The notes: generated by a model from the sequence alone, not told the origin. A DNA stretch of 64,000 nt from CAVUEG01 sp963740525 (GCA_963740525.1 CAVUEG010000001.1:211120-275119); one strand, 5' to 3'. Counted from the first letter of the stretch, positions 24,242-32,646 are shown. Numbers and translations: made by a program.

Positions 24242-25991
24242 ATGACCGAACTGGTTGACGCTGTCGAGACCCCCGGGGATGCCGAGCTGATCTCGCGCGT
24301 CCGGGGTGGGGACGTCGCGGCCTACGGGGAGCTGTTCTCCCGCCACGTCGAGGCCGCCAACCGACTCTCCCGCCAGCTCATGCGTGGTCCGGACATCGAC
24401 GATCTGGTCTCCGAGGCGTTCGCCAAGGTTCTCGCCGTCCTGCAGGACGGCGGCGGTCCCGACGTCGCCTTCCGCGCCTACCTGCTGACTGCTGTACGCC
24501 GCCTGCACGTGGACCGGATCCGGGCGACCTCGCGGGTGCAGAGCACGGACGACCTGTCGCCCTACGACGTAGGCACGCCGTTCCAGGACACCGCGGTGGC
24601 CGGGTTCGAGAGCGGGGCTGCCGCGAAGGCCTTCGCCTCGCTCCCCGAGCGCTGGCAGCTGGTGCTGTGGCACCTCGAGGTCGAGGGTCAGAAGCCGGCA
24701 GACATCGCGCCACTGCTGGGCATGAGCGCCAACTCGGTCTCGGCCCTCGCCTACCGGGCACGCGAAGGACTTCGTCAGGCGTTCCTCCAGAGCCACCTGG
24801 CCGACCTCGCCGGAGAGGACTGCCGCTGGACCCACGACCACCTCGGCGGATACGTCCGCAAGGGCCTTTCCCGCCGCGACAGCCAGAAGGTCGAGCAGCA
24901 CCTCGACGAGTGCGCCCGGTGCACGGCCATGTACCTCGAGCTGACCGAGGTCAACTCGAACCTCGCCGGCCTGCTCGCGCCGCTGATCCTGGGCGGGGCC
25001 GCCGCCGGCTACCTCGGCTCCGTCGGAGGGGCGGGCGCCGGGGTCATCGGTGTTGCACTCGGTCGGGCGAAGGACTTCGTCCTCGCCAACGCCCAGACCG
25101 TCGCGGCGGCGGGGGTCGCCGCCGGGGTGGCGACGGCGGTGGGCGTGGCGGTGCTCGTCACCAACGGAGGCGACCAGGTCAACTCTGCCGACGACTCCCA
25201 GCAACGAGTGGAAGGCACGGCAGACCCAGGCGCCTCGGCGGGAGGGGACGCGGAGCCCGGAACCGGGGGCAGAGGACGCTCGGGCGGCAACGGCGGAGAC
25301 TCCCCCGGACCCACCGACCCCGGCCCCGGCGTACCGGCAGCGGTTCCCGTGGCTCTCTTCCCGGACCCGACCCCGCAGGACCCCGCTCCGGACCAGTCCG
25401 AGAACTCGAACAACCCCGACAACCCGGGGGGCCGGTCCGGGAAACCCCGGTCCCGGCGGCAACCCCGGTCCCGGTGACAACCCCGGTCCCGGCGGCGACC
25501 CCGGTCCCGGCGGCGACCCCGGGCCGGGTCCCGGCGGCGATCCCGACCCACCGCCGGTGGACCCGCCACCCCCGCCGGTGGACCCGCCACCCCCGCCTGT
25601 GGACCCGCCACCTCCTCCGGTCGACCCGCCACCTCCGCCGGTCGACCCGAAGCCCAACGGCGACCCAGCGGTCTCCGTGAGCGAGCGCAACCAGAACGAC
25701 AACTTCGCCTACGTGACCGTTTCGGTCACCGGCGTGTCGGCAACCGACCCCGGGACCGTCCGGATCGTCCTGTCGCCGAACATCTCCATGCAGCAGGTCG
25801 ACCACAACTGCTCCGGGAGCGGTGGCGCGGTCTACCAGTGCGCGGCGACCGGACCGATGACCTACACCTTCCGGGTGACGCGGCCGGACGTGGGCGTCGG
25901 CACTGTGACGGCCACGGTGCTGGCCGACGACGACGTGGTGGACGCCGACCTCACGAACAACGTGGCCGTCGCCGTCGTCAAGGCGCCCTGA
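24242..25991 (+). CDS. ECF sigma factor fused to zinc finger, membrane helix and extracytoplasmic domain (frameshifted)
   Basis: The N-terminal 180 residues are an ECF sigma factor: region 2 has DIDDLVSEAFAKVLAVLQ and LLTAVRRLHVDRIRATSR, and region 4 has KPADIAPLLGMSANSVSALA. A zinc-finger anti-sigma motif HLDECARC follows near residues 219-226, then hydrophobic segments including VAAAGVAAGVATAVGVAVLV near 287-306. A low-complexity Gly/Pro and Pro/Val/Asp linker leads to a C-terminal beta-rich domain (VTVSVTGVSATDPGTVRIVL) similar to DUF11/CARDB-type surface modules. A run of six Gs at 25426-25431 carries one extra base; without it the frame reads NPGAGPGNPGPGG and runs to 25991 (582 residues). 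As written, the frame ends early at 25477. The fusion would tie a sigma factor to a surface sensor in a single chain. Confidence 0.75.
25443..25655 (+). repeat. two coding tandem-repeat arrays (18-nt then 21-nt units)
   Basis: From 25443 an 18-nt unit (AACCCCGGTCCCGGCGGC and variants) repeats about four times and encodes NPGPGG/D. From 25551 to 25655 a 21-nt unit repeats five times and encodes PPVDPPP. Both lie in the linker of the membrane sigma-factor fusion and would form a stiff, wall-spanning spacer. Confidence 0.8.
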
Positions 25992-26021
25992 GGCGTCTCA
26001 CCCAACGCCGTCGACAATCCC

Positions 26022-26052
26022 TTCGACAGGGAGCGGGGCGGCGGCCTAGGAT
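26022..26052 (+). promoter_or_regulatory. promoter of the T-box leader (TTCGAC / TAGGAT)
   Basis: TTCGAC at 26022-26027 and TAGGAT at 26047-26052 are separated by 19 bp. Transcription would start near 26059, just before the first T-box element. Confidence 0.45.
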
Positions 26053-26058
26053 CGCGGC

Positions 26059-26275
26059 ACCGCAACGACGAAGACGAGTAGCCCCCGACCGGTGGAGCCC
26101 AGAGAACCGCCCCAGTGCCACTTCCTGGCCAGGCTGTGAGGGCGGGTCCACCCCGGAGTCGAAGACACTTCCGAGCGGAGCACGAGAAGAGGCTGTGACG
26201 GCTCGTCACGGCGAAGGTGTGGTGGCACCGCGAACAACCCCGTCGCCCACGCCTCCTGGGGCTCCACCCAGGAGG
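26059..26275 (+). ncRNA. translational T-box riboswitch, probable Asp specifier
   Basis: The leader has the T-box landmarks in order. AGTA (26077-26080) follows GACGAAGACG, the AGAGA element is at 26101-26105, and the GCTGTGAG distal element is near 26133. A specifier-loop segment GAA-GAC-AC at 26161-26168 puts codon GAC (Asp) at 26164-26166. The T-box core TGGCACCGCG is at 26223-26232; its TGGC bulge would pair with a tRNA ending GCCA, and G73 is the discriminator of bacterial tRNA-Asp. CCTCCTGGG (26252-26260) pairs perfectly with CCCAGGAGG (26267-26275), hiding the Shine-Dalgarno sequence of aspS. Uncharged tRNA-Asp binding should free it. Stem I was read by eye and not folded by software. 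Confidence 0.78.
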
Positions 26276-26283
26276 TGAACACC

Positions 26284-27603
26284 ATGTACGAGAGCACTCA
26301 TCCACGACGCGGCCCGGTCAGGGTCCTCGCAAGCCAGCTCGCGTCCCGCGAGCCCGGAAGCAGCGTGACGGTCCAAGGCTGGCTCCAACGCCGGCGGATG
26401 CTGGCCACGGTGACGTTCGTCGTCGTCCGCGACCGCAGCGGGCTGGCCCAGGTCGTGGTCAAGGACCCGGAGACCGTGGGCCAGGTCGCCCAGCTCGGCG
26501 AGGAGACGGTCGTCTCGGTCACCGGCACGCTCGTCGCCAACCCCGCCGCACCACAGGGGTTCGAGATCGTAGACCCGGTGATCGAGGCACTGGGCGACCG
26601 CTCGGCGACGCCCCCGGTCGAGCTGTGGCGACCCAGCCTTCAGGCCGGTCTGCCGACCCTCCTCGACCACGCCGGGGTCACCCTGAGGCATCCGGTGCGG
26701 CAGGCCCGCTGGCAGCTCGCAGCAGCCAGCCTGCGGGGCTTCCGGGACACGCTCGACGGTCTCGACTTCACCGAGGTGCACAGCCCCAAGCTGGTCGCCT
26801 CGGCCACCGAGAGCGGCGCGAACGTGTTCGAGCTCGACTACTTCGGGCAGCCCGCCTACCTCGCCCAGTCCCCGCAGTTCTACAAGCAGGTCCTGGTCGG
26901 GGTGTTCGAGCGCGTCTACGAGGTCGGTCCGGTCTTCCGGGCCGAGCCGCACGACACCGTGCGCCACCTCGCGGAGTACGTGTCTCTCGACGTCGAGCTC
27001 GGGTTCGTGCGCGACCATCGCGACGTGGTGGCGGTCCTGCGGGACGTCGTGGCCGGGATGGTGGCCGCCATCCACGAGACCGCGGCTGACGAGGTCGCCC
27101 TCCTCGGTGCGCAGATCCCGGTGGTTCCCGAAGAGCTCCCGGTGCTGCACTTCCGCGAGGCGCTGGAGATCGCGGGTGCTCCGGCCGACGAGCCGGACCT
27201 GGCGCCGGCCCACGAGCGCGCGATCGGCGAGTGGGGGCTACGCGAGCACGGCAGTGACTTCGTCGTCGTCGAGGGCTACCCCACGGCCAGTCGAGCGTTC
27301 TACAGCCACCCGGACCCCGAGGAACCGCACTGGTCCCGCTCGTTCGACCTGATCTTCCGCGGCGTCGAGCTGGTGAGCGGGGCACAGCGGCTGCACCGGT
27401 ACGACGACTACGTCGCGGCCCTGACGGCCCGCGGTCACGCGCTCGAGCCGTACGCGTCGTACCTCGAGACCTTCCGGTACGGCGTGCCCCCGCACGGCGG
27501 GTTCGCGATCGGCCTCGAGCGCTGGGTCTCACGACTCGCCGGGGTGGCCAACGTGCGGGAGGTCTCGCTGTTCCCGAGGGACCTGCATCGACTGACGCCG
27601 TAG
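26284..27603 (+). CDS. aspS: archaeal-type (probably non-discriminating) aspartyl-tRNA synthetase
   Basis: A class IIb synthetase of 439 residues. It has an N-terminal OB-fold anticodon domain (VTVQGWLQRRR) and catalytic motifs typical of the short archaeal AspRS: YLAQSPQFYKQVLVGVFERV, GPVFRAEPHDTVRHLAEYVS (motif 2) and GGFAIGLERWV (motif 3). The bacterial GAD insertion is absent. This type often also charges tRNA-Asn with Asp for later amidation by GatCAB. It resembles AspRS rather than AsnRS around motif 2. ATG 26284 lies 8 nt after AGGAGG, which sits inside the T-box sequestrator hairpin; GTG 26275 overlaps that sequence and is rejected. Control by the upstream T-box is expected. Confidence 0.88.
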   Translation: MYESTHPRRGPVRVLASQLASREPGSSVTVQGWLQRRRMLATVTFVVVRDRSGLAQVVVKDPETVGQVAQLGEETVVSVTGTLVANPAAPQGFEIVDPVIEALGDRSATPPVELWRPSLQAGLPTLLDHAGVTLRHPVRQARWQLAAASLRGFRDTLDGLDFTEVHSPKLVASATESGANVFELDYFGQPAYLAQSPQFYKQVLVGVFERVYEVGPVFRAEPHDTVRHLAEYVSLDVELGFVRDHRDVVAVLRDVVAGMVAAIHETAADEVALLGAQIPVVPEELPVLHFREALEIAGAPADEPDLAPAHERAIGEWGLREHGSDFVVVEGYPTASRAFYSHPDPEEPHWSRSFDLIFRGVELVSGAQRLHRYDDYVAALTARGHALEPYASYLETFRYGVPPHGGFAIGLERWVSRLAGVANVREVSLFPRDLHRLTP

Positions 27604-27647
27604 CGGCCGCCGTGAGTGACGGGCGGGCGATCGGGTATGAAGGTGGC

Positions 27648-28181
27648 ATGACCGTCACCAGACTGATTGCCCGTCCGTTGCTGGCCTCGACGTTCGTCGT
27701 TGGCGGCCTCAGCGCCCTGAAGAACTCCGATGCCATGGCAGCGAAGGCCAAGCCGGTCACCCAGCGGCTGACGCCGCTGGTCGACCGGGTGGCGCCCAGC
27801 CTGCCGATGCCCGAGGACCCGCAGACGCTGGTCCGGATCAACGCCGGAGTCCAGCTTCTGGCCGCCGCTGCCCTCGCCACCAACCACGCACCGCGGCTGT
27901 CGGCAACCGTGCTGGCCGCCAGCCTGGTGCCGACCACCGCCGCCGGTCACCGCTTCTGGGAGGAGTCCGACGCCGCCGTTCGGAAGCAGCAGCAGCTGCA
28001 CTTCTTCAAGAACCTGTCCACGCTGGGAGGCCTCCTGCTCGCCAGCGTCGACACCGACGGCAGGCCGGGCCTCGCCTGGCGGGCCAGGCACGCTGCCGAC
28101 GACGCTCGACGAGGTGTACGCCGCACCGCTCGCTCCGCACGACGTGAGGCGAAGCTGGCCGCCAAGTCCGTCAGCCGGTGA
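27648..28181 (+). CDS. DoxX family membrane protein
   Basis: A 177-residue DoxX-type protein. The start MTVTRLIARPLLASTFVVGG and the following GLSALKNSDAMAAKAKPV fit actinobacterial DoxX proteins. About four hydrophobic helices are followed by a basic C-terminal tail rich in Arg and Ala. Some DoxX proteins act with superoxide dismutase and a sulfurtransferase in redox homeostasis; nothing here fixes that role. ATG 27648 lies 6 nt after TATGAA, and GGGTAT (27634-27639) resembles a SigF-type -10 element but lacks a good -35. Confidence 0.82.
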   Translation: MTVTRLIARPLLASTFVVGGLSALKNSDAMAAKAKPVTQRLTPLVDRVAPSLPMPEDPQTLVRINAGVQLLAAAALATNHAPRLSATVLAASLVPTTAAGHRFWEESDAAVRKQQQLHFFKNLSTLGGLLLASVDTDGRPGLAWRARHAADDARRGVRRTARSARREAKLAAKSVSR

Positions 28182-28201
28182 GAGCGGGCGCCCGACGCCG
28201 A

Positions 28202-28207
28202 TAGGCT
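28202..28207 (+). promoter_or_regulatory. TAGGCT -10 box, leaderless promoter of aroA-rsgA
   Basis: TAGGCT ends 6 nt before the GTG start of aroA at 28214, with no ribosome-binding sequence. Confidence 0.55.
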
Positions 28208-28213
28208 GAGCGG

Positions 28214-29497
28214 GTGACCGTGACGACCGCACATCTGGACCCGTGGCCCGCCCCTGAGGCCACGGGTCCGGTGCGTGCGGCGGTCTCCTTGCCGGGCTCG
28301 AAGTCCCTGACCAACCGGGCCCTGGTCCTGGCTGCGCTGTCCGACGGGCCGAGCACCGTGACCCGCGCGCTGCGCTCGCGCGACACGGAGCTGATGGCGG
28401 CGGCGTTGACCGCTCTCGGCTCGACGGTGGACAGCTCCGGCCCGGACTGGCTGGTCACCCCGGGCGCGTTCGACGGGCCGGCGGACATCCGCTGCGGACT
28501 TGCCGGCACCGTGATGCGCTTCGTCCCTCCCGTCGCCGCGTTGAGCACGGGCGTGGTCGCCTTCGACGGGGACCCCCATGCGCGGACCCGCCCGATGGGT
28601 GAGGTGCTGACTGCGCTGCGTGGCCTCGGCGTCGAGATCGACGACGAGGGGCGTGGAGCCCTCCCGTTCAGCGTGCGTGGCACCGGCTCGGTCACGGGCG
28701 GCACCGTCGTCATCGACGCCTCGGCGTCGTCGCAGTTCATCTCGGCCCTGCTGCTCGCGGGGCCGGCGTACGAGCAGGGCGTCGACGTACGTCACGACGG
28801 CAAGCCTGTGCCCTCGCTCCCCCACATCGAGATGACCGTCGACCTCCTGCGTCGGCACGGCGTCGAGGTCGACGACACCGACGCCGACCGTTGGCACGTT
28901 TTTCCCGGGACCGTCCGCGCCGTCGACCTGGAGATCGAGCCCGACCTGTCGAACGCCGGGCCCTTCGTGGCCCTCGCGGCGCTGTCCGGTGGAGAGATCA
29001 TGGTGCGTGGCTGGCCGCGCCGCACCACCCAGGCCGGAGACGCGCTGCGCGAGATCCTCTCGTCCATGGGCGCCCTGGTGGAGCTGACGGACGAAGGCCT
29101 GCGCGTCGTCGGCACCGGCGGCCTGCACGGCGTCGACCTCGACCTGCACGACGTGGGCGAGCTCACCCCTGTTGTCGCCGCGCTCTGCGCGCTGGCCGAC
29201 TCCCCGTCGCACCTTCGCGGAGTGGCCCACATCCGCGGGCACGAGACCGACCGTCTGACCGCATTGGCCAAGGAGCTCACGGACCTCGGCGGTGACGTCT
29301 CCGAGCGCCCAGACGGGCTCGACATCCGCCCCTCGCGGCTCCACGGCGGCGTCTTCCGGACGTACGCCGACCACCGGATGGCGCACGCCGGCGTGGTGCT
29401 CGGCGCCGCCGTGTCGGGCGTGCTGGTCGAGGACGTGGAGACCACGAGCAAGACCTTCCCCGGGTTCGCCGAAGTCTGGTCGGGTCTCTTCCGGTGA
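28214..29497 (+). CDS. aroA: 3-phosphoshikimate 1-carboxyvinyltransferase (EPSP synthase)
   Basis: Sixth step of the shikimate pathway: joins phosphoenolpyruvate to shikimate-3-phosphate. The 427-residue protein has LPGSKSLTNRALVLAALSDG (substrate lysine and serine near residues 26-32), the LAGTVMRFVPPVAAL loop in place of the usual LGNAGTAMR, DASASSQFISALLLAGP and the C-terminal RTYADHRMAHAGVVLGA. It is a complete gene of usual length. Its stop overlaps the rsgA start by 4 bp, an arrangement shared with M. tuberculosis Rv3227-Rv3228. Confidence 0.95.
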   Translation: MTVTTAHLDPWPAPEATGPVRAAVSLPGSKSLTNRALVLAALSDGPSTVTRALRSRDTELMAAALTALGSTVDSSGPDWLVTPGAFDGPADIRCGLAGTVMRFVPPVAALSTGVVAFDGDPHARTRPMGEVLTALRGLGVEIDDEGRGALPFSVRGTGSVTGGTVVIDASASSQFISALLLAGPAYEQGVDVRHDGKPVPSLPHIEMTVDLLRRHGVEVDDTDADRWHVFPGTVRAVDLEIEPDLSNAGPFVALAALSGGEIMVRGWPRRTTQAGDALREILSSMGALVELTDEGLRVVGTGGLHGVDLDLHDVGELTPVVAALCALADSPSHLRGVAHIRGHETDRLTALAKELTDLGGDVSERPDGLDIRPSRLHGGVFRTYADHRMAHAGVVLGAAVSGVLVEDVETTSKTFPGFAEVWSGLFR

Positions 29498-30504
29498 CCG
29501 GCCGTTACGACGAGCACGACCCCGAGAGCTACGAGCGACCTCGACGCCGCACCCGCCCCCGCACCAAGGACCGGCCCTCCTACGAGGGCGCGGAGATCGG
29601 CATCGTCGTCACCGTGGACCGCGGCCGGTACACCCTGATGGTGCCGGGCGTGGACGGGTTCGTCACCGCGATGAAGTCACGGCCACTGGGTCGCAAGGGC
29701 GTCGTCGTCGGCGACCGGGTCAAGGTGGTGGGCGACACCTCGGGCGCCGAGGGCAGCCTGGCCCGGATCGTGGAGGTCGAGGAGCGCAAGACCGTGCTGC
29801 GGCGGACCGCCGACGACGACGATCCCGTCGAGCGCGTCATCGTCTCCAACGCCGACCAGCTGGTCGTCGTCGCCGCGCTCGCGGACCCCGAGCCGCGTCC
29901 CCGGCTGATCGACCGGGCCCTCGTCGCGGCGTACGACGCCGGGATGGAGCCCCTGCTCTGCCTCACCAAGGGCGACCTCGCCGATCCCGAGACCCTGCTC
30001 TCGATCTACCGCCCGCTCGGCGTTCCGTACGTCGTCTGCACCCGCGGGGGCGACCTCGGCGCGGTCCGGGACCGGCTCGCCGGACGCACCAGCGTGCTGA
30101 TCGGGCACAGCGGCGTCGGGAAGTCGACGCTGGTCAACGCCCTCGTCCCCGGCACCGACCGTGCGATCGGGCACGTCAACGCGGTGACCGGGCGCGGACG
30201 GCACACCTCCACCTCGGCCCTGATGCTGGAGCTTCCTGCCGCCAACGGCCGGCCCAGCGGCTGGATCGTCGACACTCCAGGCATCCGGTCGTTCGGCCTG
30301 GCCCACGTCGAGCCGGGACAGCTCATCGGCGCCTTCCCGGACCTGGAGGAGCTCACCGACGACTGCCCGCGCGGGTGCTCTCATGGCCGGGACGAGCCCG
30401 AGTGCGGGCTCGACGACGCCATCGTCCGTGGCGACACCGAGGCCGACCGGGTCGACTCCTTCAGGCGGCTGCTCGCCTCCCGCGACGGCTCCGATCCCGA
30501 CTAG
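29494..30504 (+). CDS. rsgA: ribosome small subunit-dependent GTPase A
   Basis: A circularly permuted GTPase of 336 residues that assists late 30S assembly. An OB-fold N-terminus (GRYTLMVPGVDGFVTAMKSR) is followed by G4 (LCLTKGDL), G1 (IGHSGVGKSTLVNAL near residues 205-219) and G3 (VDTPGIRSFGL), the order expected after permutation. The C-terminal zinc-binding segment DCPRGCSHGRDEPECGL is present. Its GTG start lies inside the aroA stop region (GTGA overlap), so translation is coupled. Confidence 0.95.
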   Translation: MTGRYDEHDPESYERPRRRTRPRTKDRPSYEGAEIGIVVTVDRGRYTLMVPGVDGFVTAMKSRPLGRKGVVVGDRVKVVGDTSGAEGSLARIVEVEERKTVLRRTADDDDPVERVIVSNADQLVVVAALADPEPRPRLIDRALVAAYDAGMEPLLCLTKGDLADPETLLSIYRPLGVPYVVCTRGGDLGAVRDRLAGRTSVLIGHSGVGKSTLVNALVPGTDRAIGHVNAVTGRGRHTSTSALMLELPAANGRPSGWIVDTPGIRSFGLAHVEPGQLIGAFPDLEELTDDCPRGCSHGRDEPECGLDDAIVRGDTEADRVDSFRRLLASRDGSDPD

Positions 30505-30530
30505 CCCCCCTCGCCCCAGCTGCCTGGCGG

Positions 30531-31004
30531 CTAACCACCCCAGACGGCGCGCGACCCGGCGTCACCGGTCAGCACCACCAGCGCCAGGACCACGAGTGCG
30601 ACCAGCACCACTGCCACGACGAGCGGCCGCTCGAGCGACGGCCGCGGGCTCGAGCGCGCTCCGCGCCCGCTCGCCAGTGGAGTGACGCTGGCGAGGTAGC
30701 GAACCGCCACCAGCACCAGGACCGCGAACACCACCATGGCCCACAGCAGCAGCGTGCCCCGGGACTTGTGCGTCGCCACGATCGGCTCGAGCTGACGATG
30801 GGCGTTCAGGTAGCTGTTGCCCGACAGGACCGCGGTCGCGACGGACCCCAGAGCCACCACGGCCAGAGCAGCCGTCGGCCAGCGGGTCAGCCACCGCCAA
30901 CGAGGGACCAGCGCGAACGTCGCGGCCGAGACGGCTGCAAGCGGGGTGAAGACCACGGCGGCGTGGATGACGAGGAAGTGCAGAGGCAGCCCGGCTATCT
31001 CCAT
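30531..31004 (-). CDS. DUF2231 family membrane protein
   Basis: A 157-residue membrane protein with four predicted helices. The start MEIAGLPLHFLVIHAAVVFT, with its paired histidines in the first helix, is the usual DUF2231 opening, and GNSYLNAHRQLEPIVATHKS forms the polar loop with further histidines. The histidine pattern suggests a haem- or metal-binding membrane protein, but no function is established. It converges on rsgA. Confidence 0.8.
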   Translation of the reverse strand: MEIAGLPLHFLVIHAAVVFTPLAAVSAATFALVPRWRWLTRWPTAALAVVALGSVATAVLSGNSYLNAHRQLEPIVATHKSRGTLLLWAMVVFAVLVLVAVRYLASVTPLASGRGARSSPRPSLERPLVVAVVLVALVVLALVVLTGDAGSRAVWGG

Positions 31005-31033
31005 GCCTCCAGCCTAAGCCTCGATGCGGGGCA

Positions 31034-31039
31034 TACCCT
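31034..31039 (+). promoter_or_regulatory. TACCCT -10 box, leaderless promoter of hisN
   Basis: TACCCT ends 7 nt before ATG 31047, with no ribosome-binding sequence. Confidence 0.5.
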
Positions 31040-31046
31040 GTCAGCC

Positions 31047-31958
31047 ATGCCCGCGTACTACACCGACGACCTCAGGCTGGCGCACGTCCTCGCGGACGAC
31101 GCCGACTCGCTGACCGAGTCGCGTTTCAAGGCGCTCGACCTGCACGTGATGCAGAAGCCCGACCTGACGCCGGTCACCGACGCGGACCGCTCGGTCGAGC
31201 AGGCCATCCGTCGCACGCTGTCGCGCGCCCGTCCTCGCGACGCGGTGGTCGGCGAGGAGGAGGGATCGACCGGGCACAGCCAGCGGCGGTGGATCATCGA
31301 CCCGATCGACGGCACCAAGAACTTCGTGCGCGGCGTTCCCGTGTGGGCGACGCTGATCGGGCTGATGGTGGACGACGAGGTGGTGGCCGGCGTGGTCAGC
31401 GCCCCGCTGCTGAACCGTCGCTGGTGGGCCCACAAGGACGGTGGAGCCTGGACCGGCAAGTCGCTGATGAAGGCGACCGAGTGCCGGGTCTCCGACGTGT
31501 CGCGGCTCGAGGACGCGTCGCTGTCCTACGCCTCCCTGACCGGGTGGGAGGACCGCGACCGGCTCGACGACCTGCTCTCCCTCGCGCGTCGCTGCTGGCG
31601 CACCCGTGCGTACGGCGACTTCTGGTCCTACATGATGGTCGCCGAGGGATCGGTCGACATCGCGGTCGAGCCGGACCTCGAGCTCTACGACATGGCCGCC
31701 CTCGACGTGATCGTCCGCGAGGCCGGCGGCACGTTCACCTCCCTGGACGGAAAGCCCGGTCCCACCGGAGGCAACGCGCTGGCGACCAACGGCCCGCTGC
31801 ACGACCAGGTGCTGTCGTTGCTGGGCACTCTTCCCGACGACGAGGACGACCCGGACTACCGCCCCAGGCGGCCGGGCTCCGTCCACGATCTCAGCGCGCG
31901 TCGACGACCGGCTCCAGAGGCGGGTCGGGGGCTCGACGCCGATCCCGACGCCGACTGA
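31047..31958 (+). CDS. hisN: histidinol-phosphatase, inositol-monophosphatase type
   Basis: Dephosphorylates histidinol phosphate in histidine synthesis. The 303-residue protein belongs to the Mg-dependent inositol-monophosphatase superfamily: VVGEEEG supplies the first metal ligands, WIIDPIDGTKNFVRGVPVWA is the central signature with both aspartates, and ELYDMAALDVIVREAGG is the C-terminal motif. The sequence resembles actinobacterial HisN more than SuhB, though a broader phosphatase role is possible. A charged Pro/Arg/Asp-rich tail follows the domain and overlaps the convergent membrane gene by 68 bp. Confidence 0.87.
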   Translation: MPAYYTDDLRLAHVLADDADSLTESRFKALDLHVMQKPDLTPVTDADRSVEQAIRRTLSRARPRDAVVGEEEGSTGHSQRRWIIDPIDGTKNFVRGVPVWATLIGLMVDDEVVAGVVSAPLLNRRWWAHKDGGAWTGKSLMKATECRVSDVSRLEDASLSYASLTGWEDRDRLDDLLSLARRCWRTRAYGDFWSYMMVAEGSVDIAVEPDLELYDMAALDVIVREAGGTFTSLDGKPGPTGGNALATNGPLHDQVLSLLGTLPDDEDDPDYRPRRPGSVHDLSARRRPAPEAGRGLDADPDAD

Positions 31959-32646
31959 GCCTCCGCAGGAGGGCGGGAGCGGCCAGGAGCGCGACCAGGT
32001 CGAACCAGCCGTACCCACCGGCGGCCCCGCTCGGCGGGTTGCCGATCGGCACCCCCAGGATCGGGTCGGTGGACTGCCACGCCCACGTGCCCAGGCCCGT
32101 GCCGAGCAGCTCCAGCCAGGTCACCACGACGCCGGCCCCGACGTACACGGGGACCGACGGGCCCCACCGCACGAACGCCACCAGACAGCCGAACCAGAAG
32201 GCGCCGAGCACATCCGGTCGCGCGGCCAGGAAGAGGCCGTAGCCCGCCCACGCGCCGAGCCCCGCGAGCACCACCGTGACCGCGGCCCGGGGTCGCCGCT
32301 GGACGAGCATCGAGTGACCCAGCGCGAAGGCCGAGAGGTAGACGAGCCCGTGTCCGGGCGGGACGTAGGCCGGCACGTTGTCGAACCGGTAGAGGTAGAC
32401 CTCGAGCGTCGGGCTGAAGATGTACTCCACCACGGTCGCGAAGCAGACCACGACCATCGCCTGAACCCGCACCACCGGGTCGAACCACCGCATCGAGGAC
32501 AGCAGCACCAGCCACGTCGCCAGCCCGAGCCCACGTTGCAGCCAGATCCCGCCGCCTCCCGAGGCCCGGTCGGCCCACAGGACGAACGACAACCACCCCA
32601 TCATCACCAGGGCGGCCGGCAGGCCTCGCTGCTCACCACGTGTCAC
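31891..32646 (-). CDS. multi-pass membrane protein of unknown function
   Basis: A 251-residue integral membrane protein with about seven hydrophobic helices, for example LVMMGWLSFVLWAD, GLATWLVLLSSMRWFD and VTVVLAGLGAWAGYGLFLA. Polar motifs between helices include VEYIFSPTLEVYLYRFDNVP and the PPGHGLVYL segment with a conserved-looking histidine. No family name was recalled with confidence. GTG 32646 is selected; TTG 32658 is an alternative. It overlaps hisN by 68 bp tail to tail, so its last 22 codons are fixed by both proteins. Confidence 0.65.
   Translation of the reverse strand: MTRGEQRGLPAALVMMGWLSFVLWADRASGGGGIWLQRGLGLATWLVLLSSMRWFDPVVRVQAMVVVCFATVVEYIFSPTLEVYLYRFDNVPAYVPPGHGLVYLSAFALGHSMLVQRRPRAAVTVVLAGLGAWAGYGLFLAARPDVLGAFWFGCLVAFVRWGPSVPVYVGAGVVVTWLELLGTGLGTWAWQSTDPILGVPIGNPPSGAAGGYGWFDLVALLAAPALLRRLSRRRDRRRAPDPPLEPVVDAR

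Noticed and set aside
25443..25655. Short regular repeats that might be a CRISPR array
   Set aside because: Units are 18-21 nt, contiguous, in frame and encode Pro-rich peptide repeats; there are no spacers.
29292..31958. An 888-codon plus-strand frame covering rsgA to hisN
   Set aside because: Only its last 303 codons (from ATG 31047) match a protein family; the rest overlaps aroA/rsgA in the wrong frame and a minus-strand DUF2231 gene.
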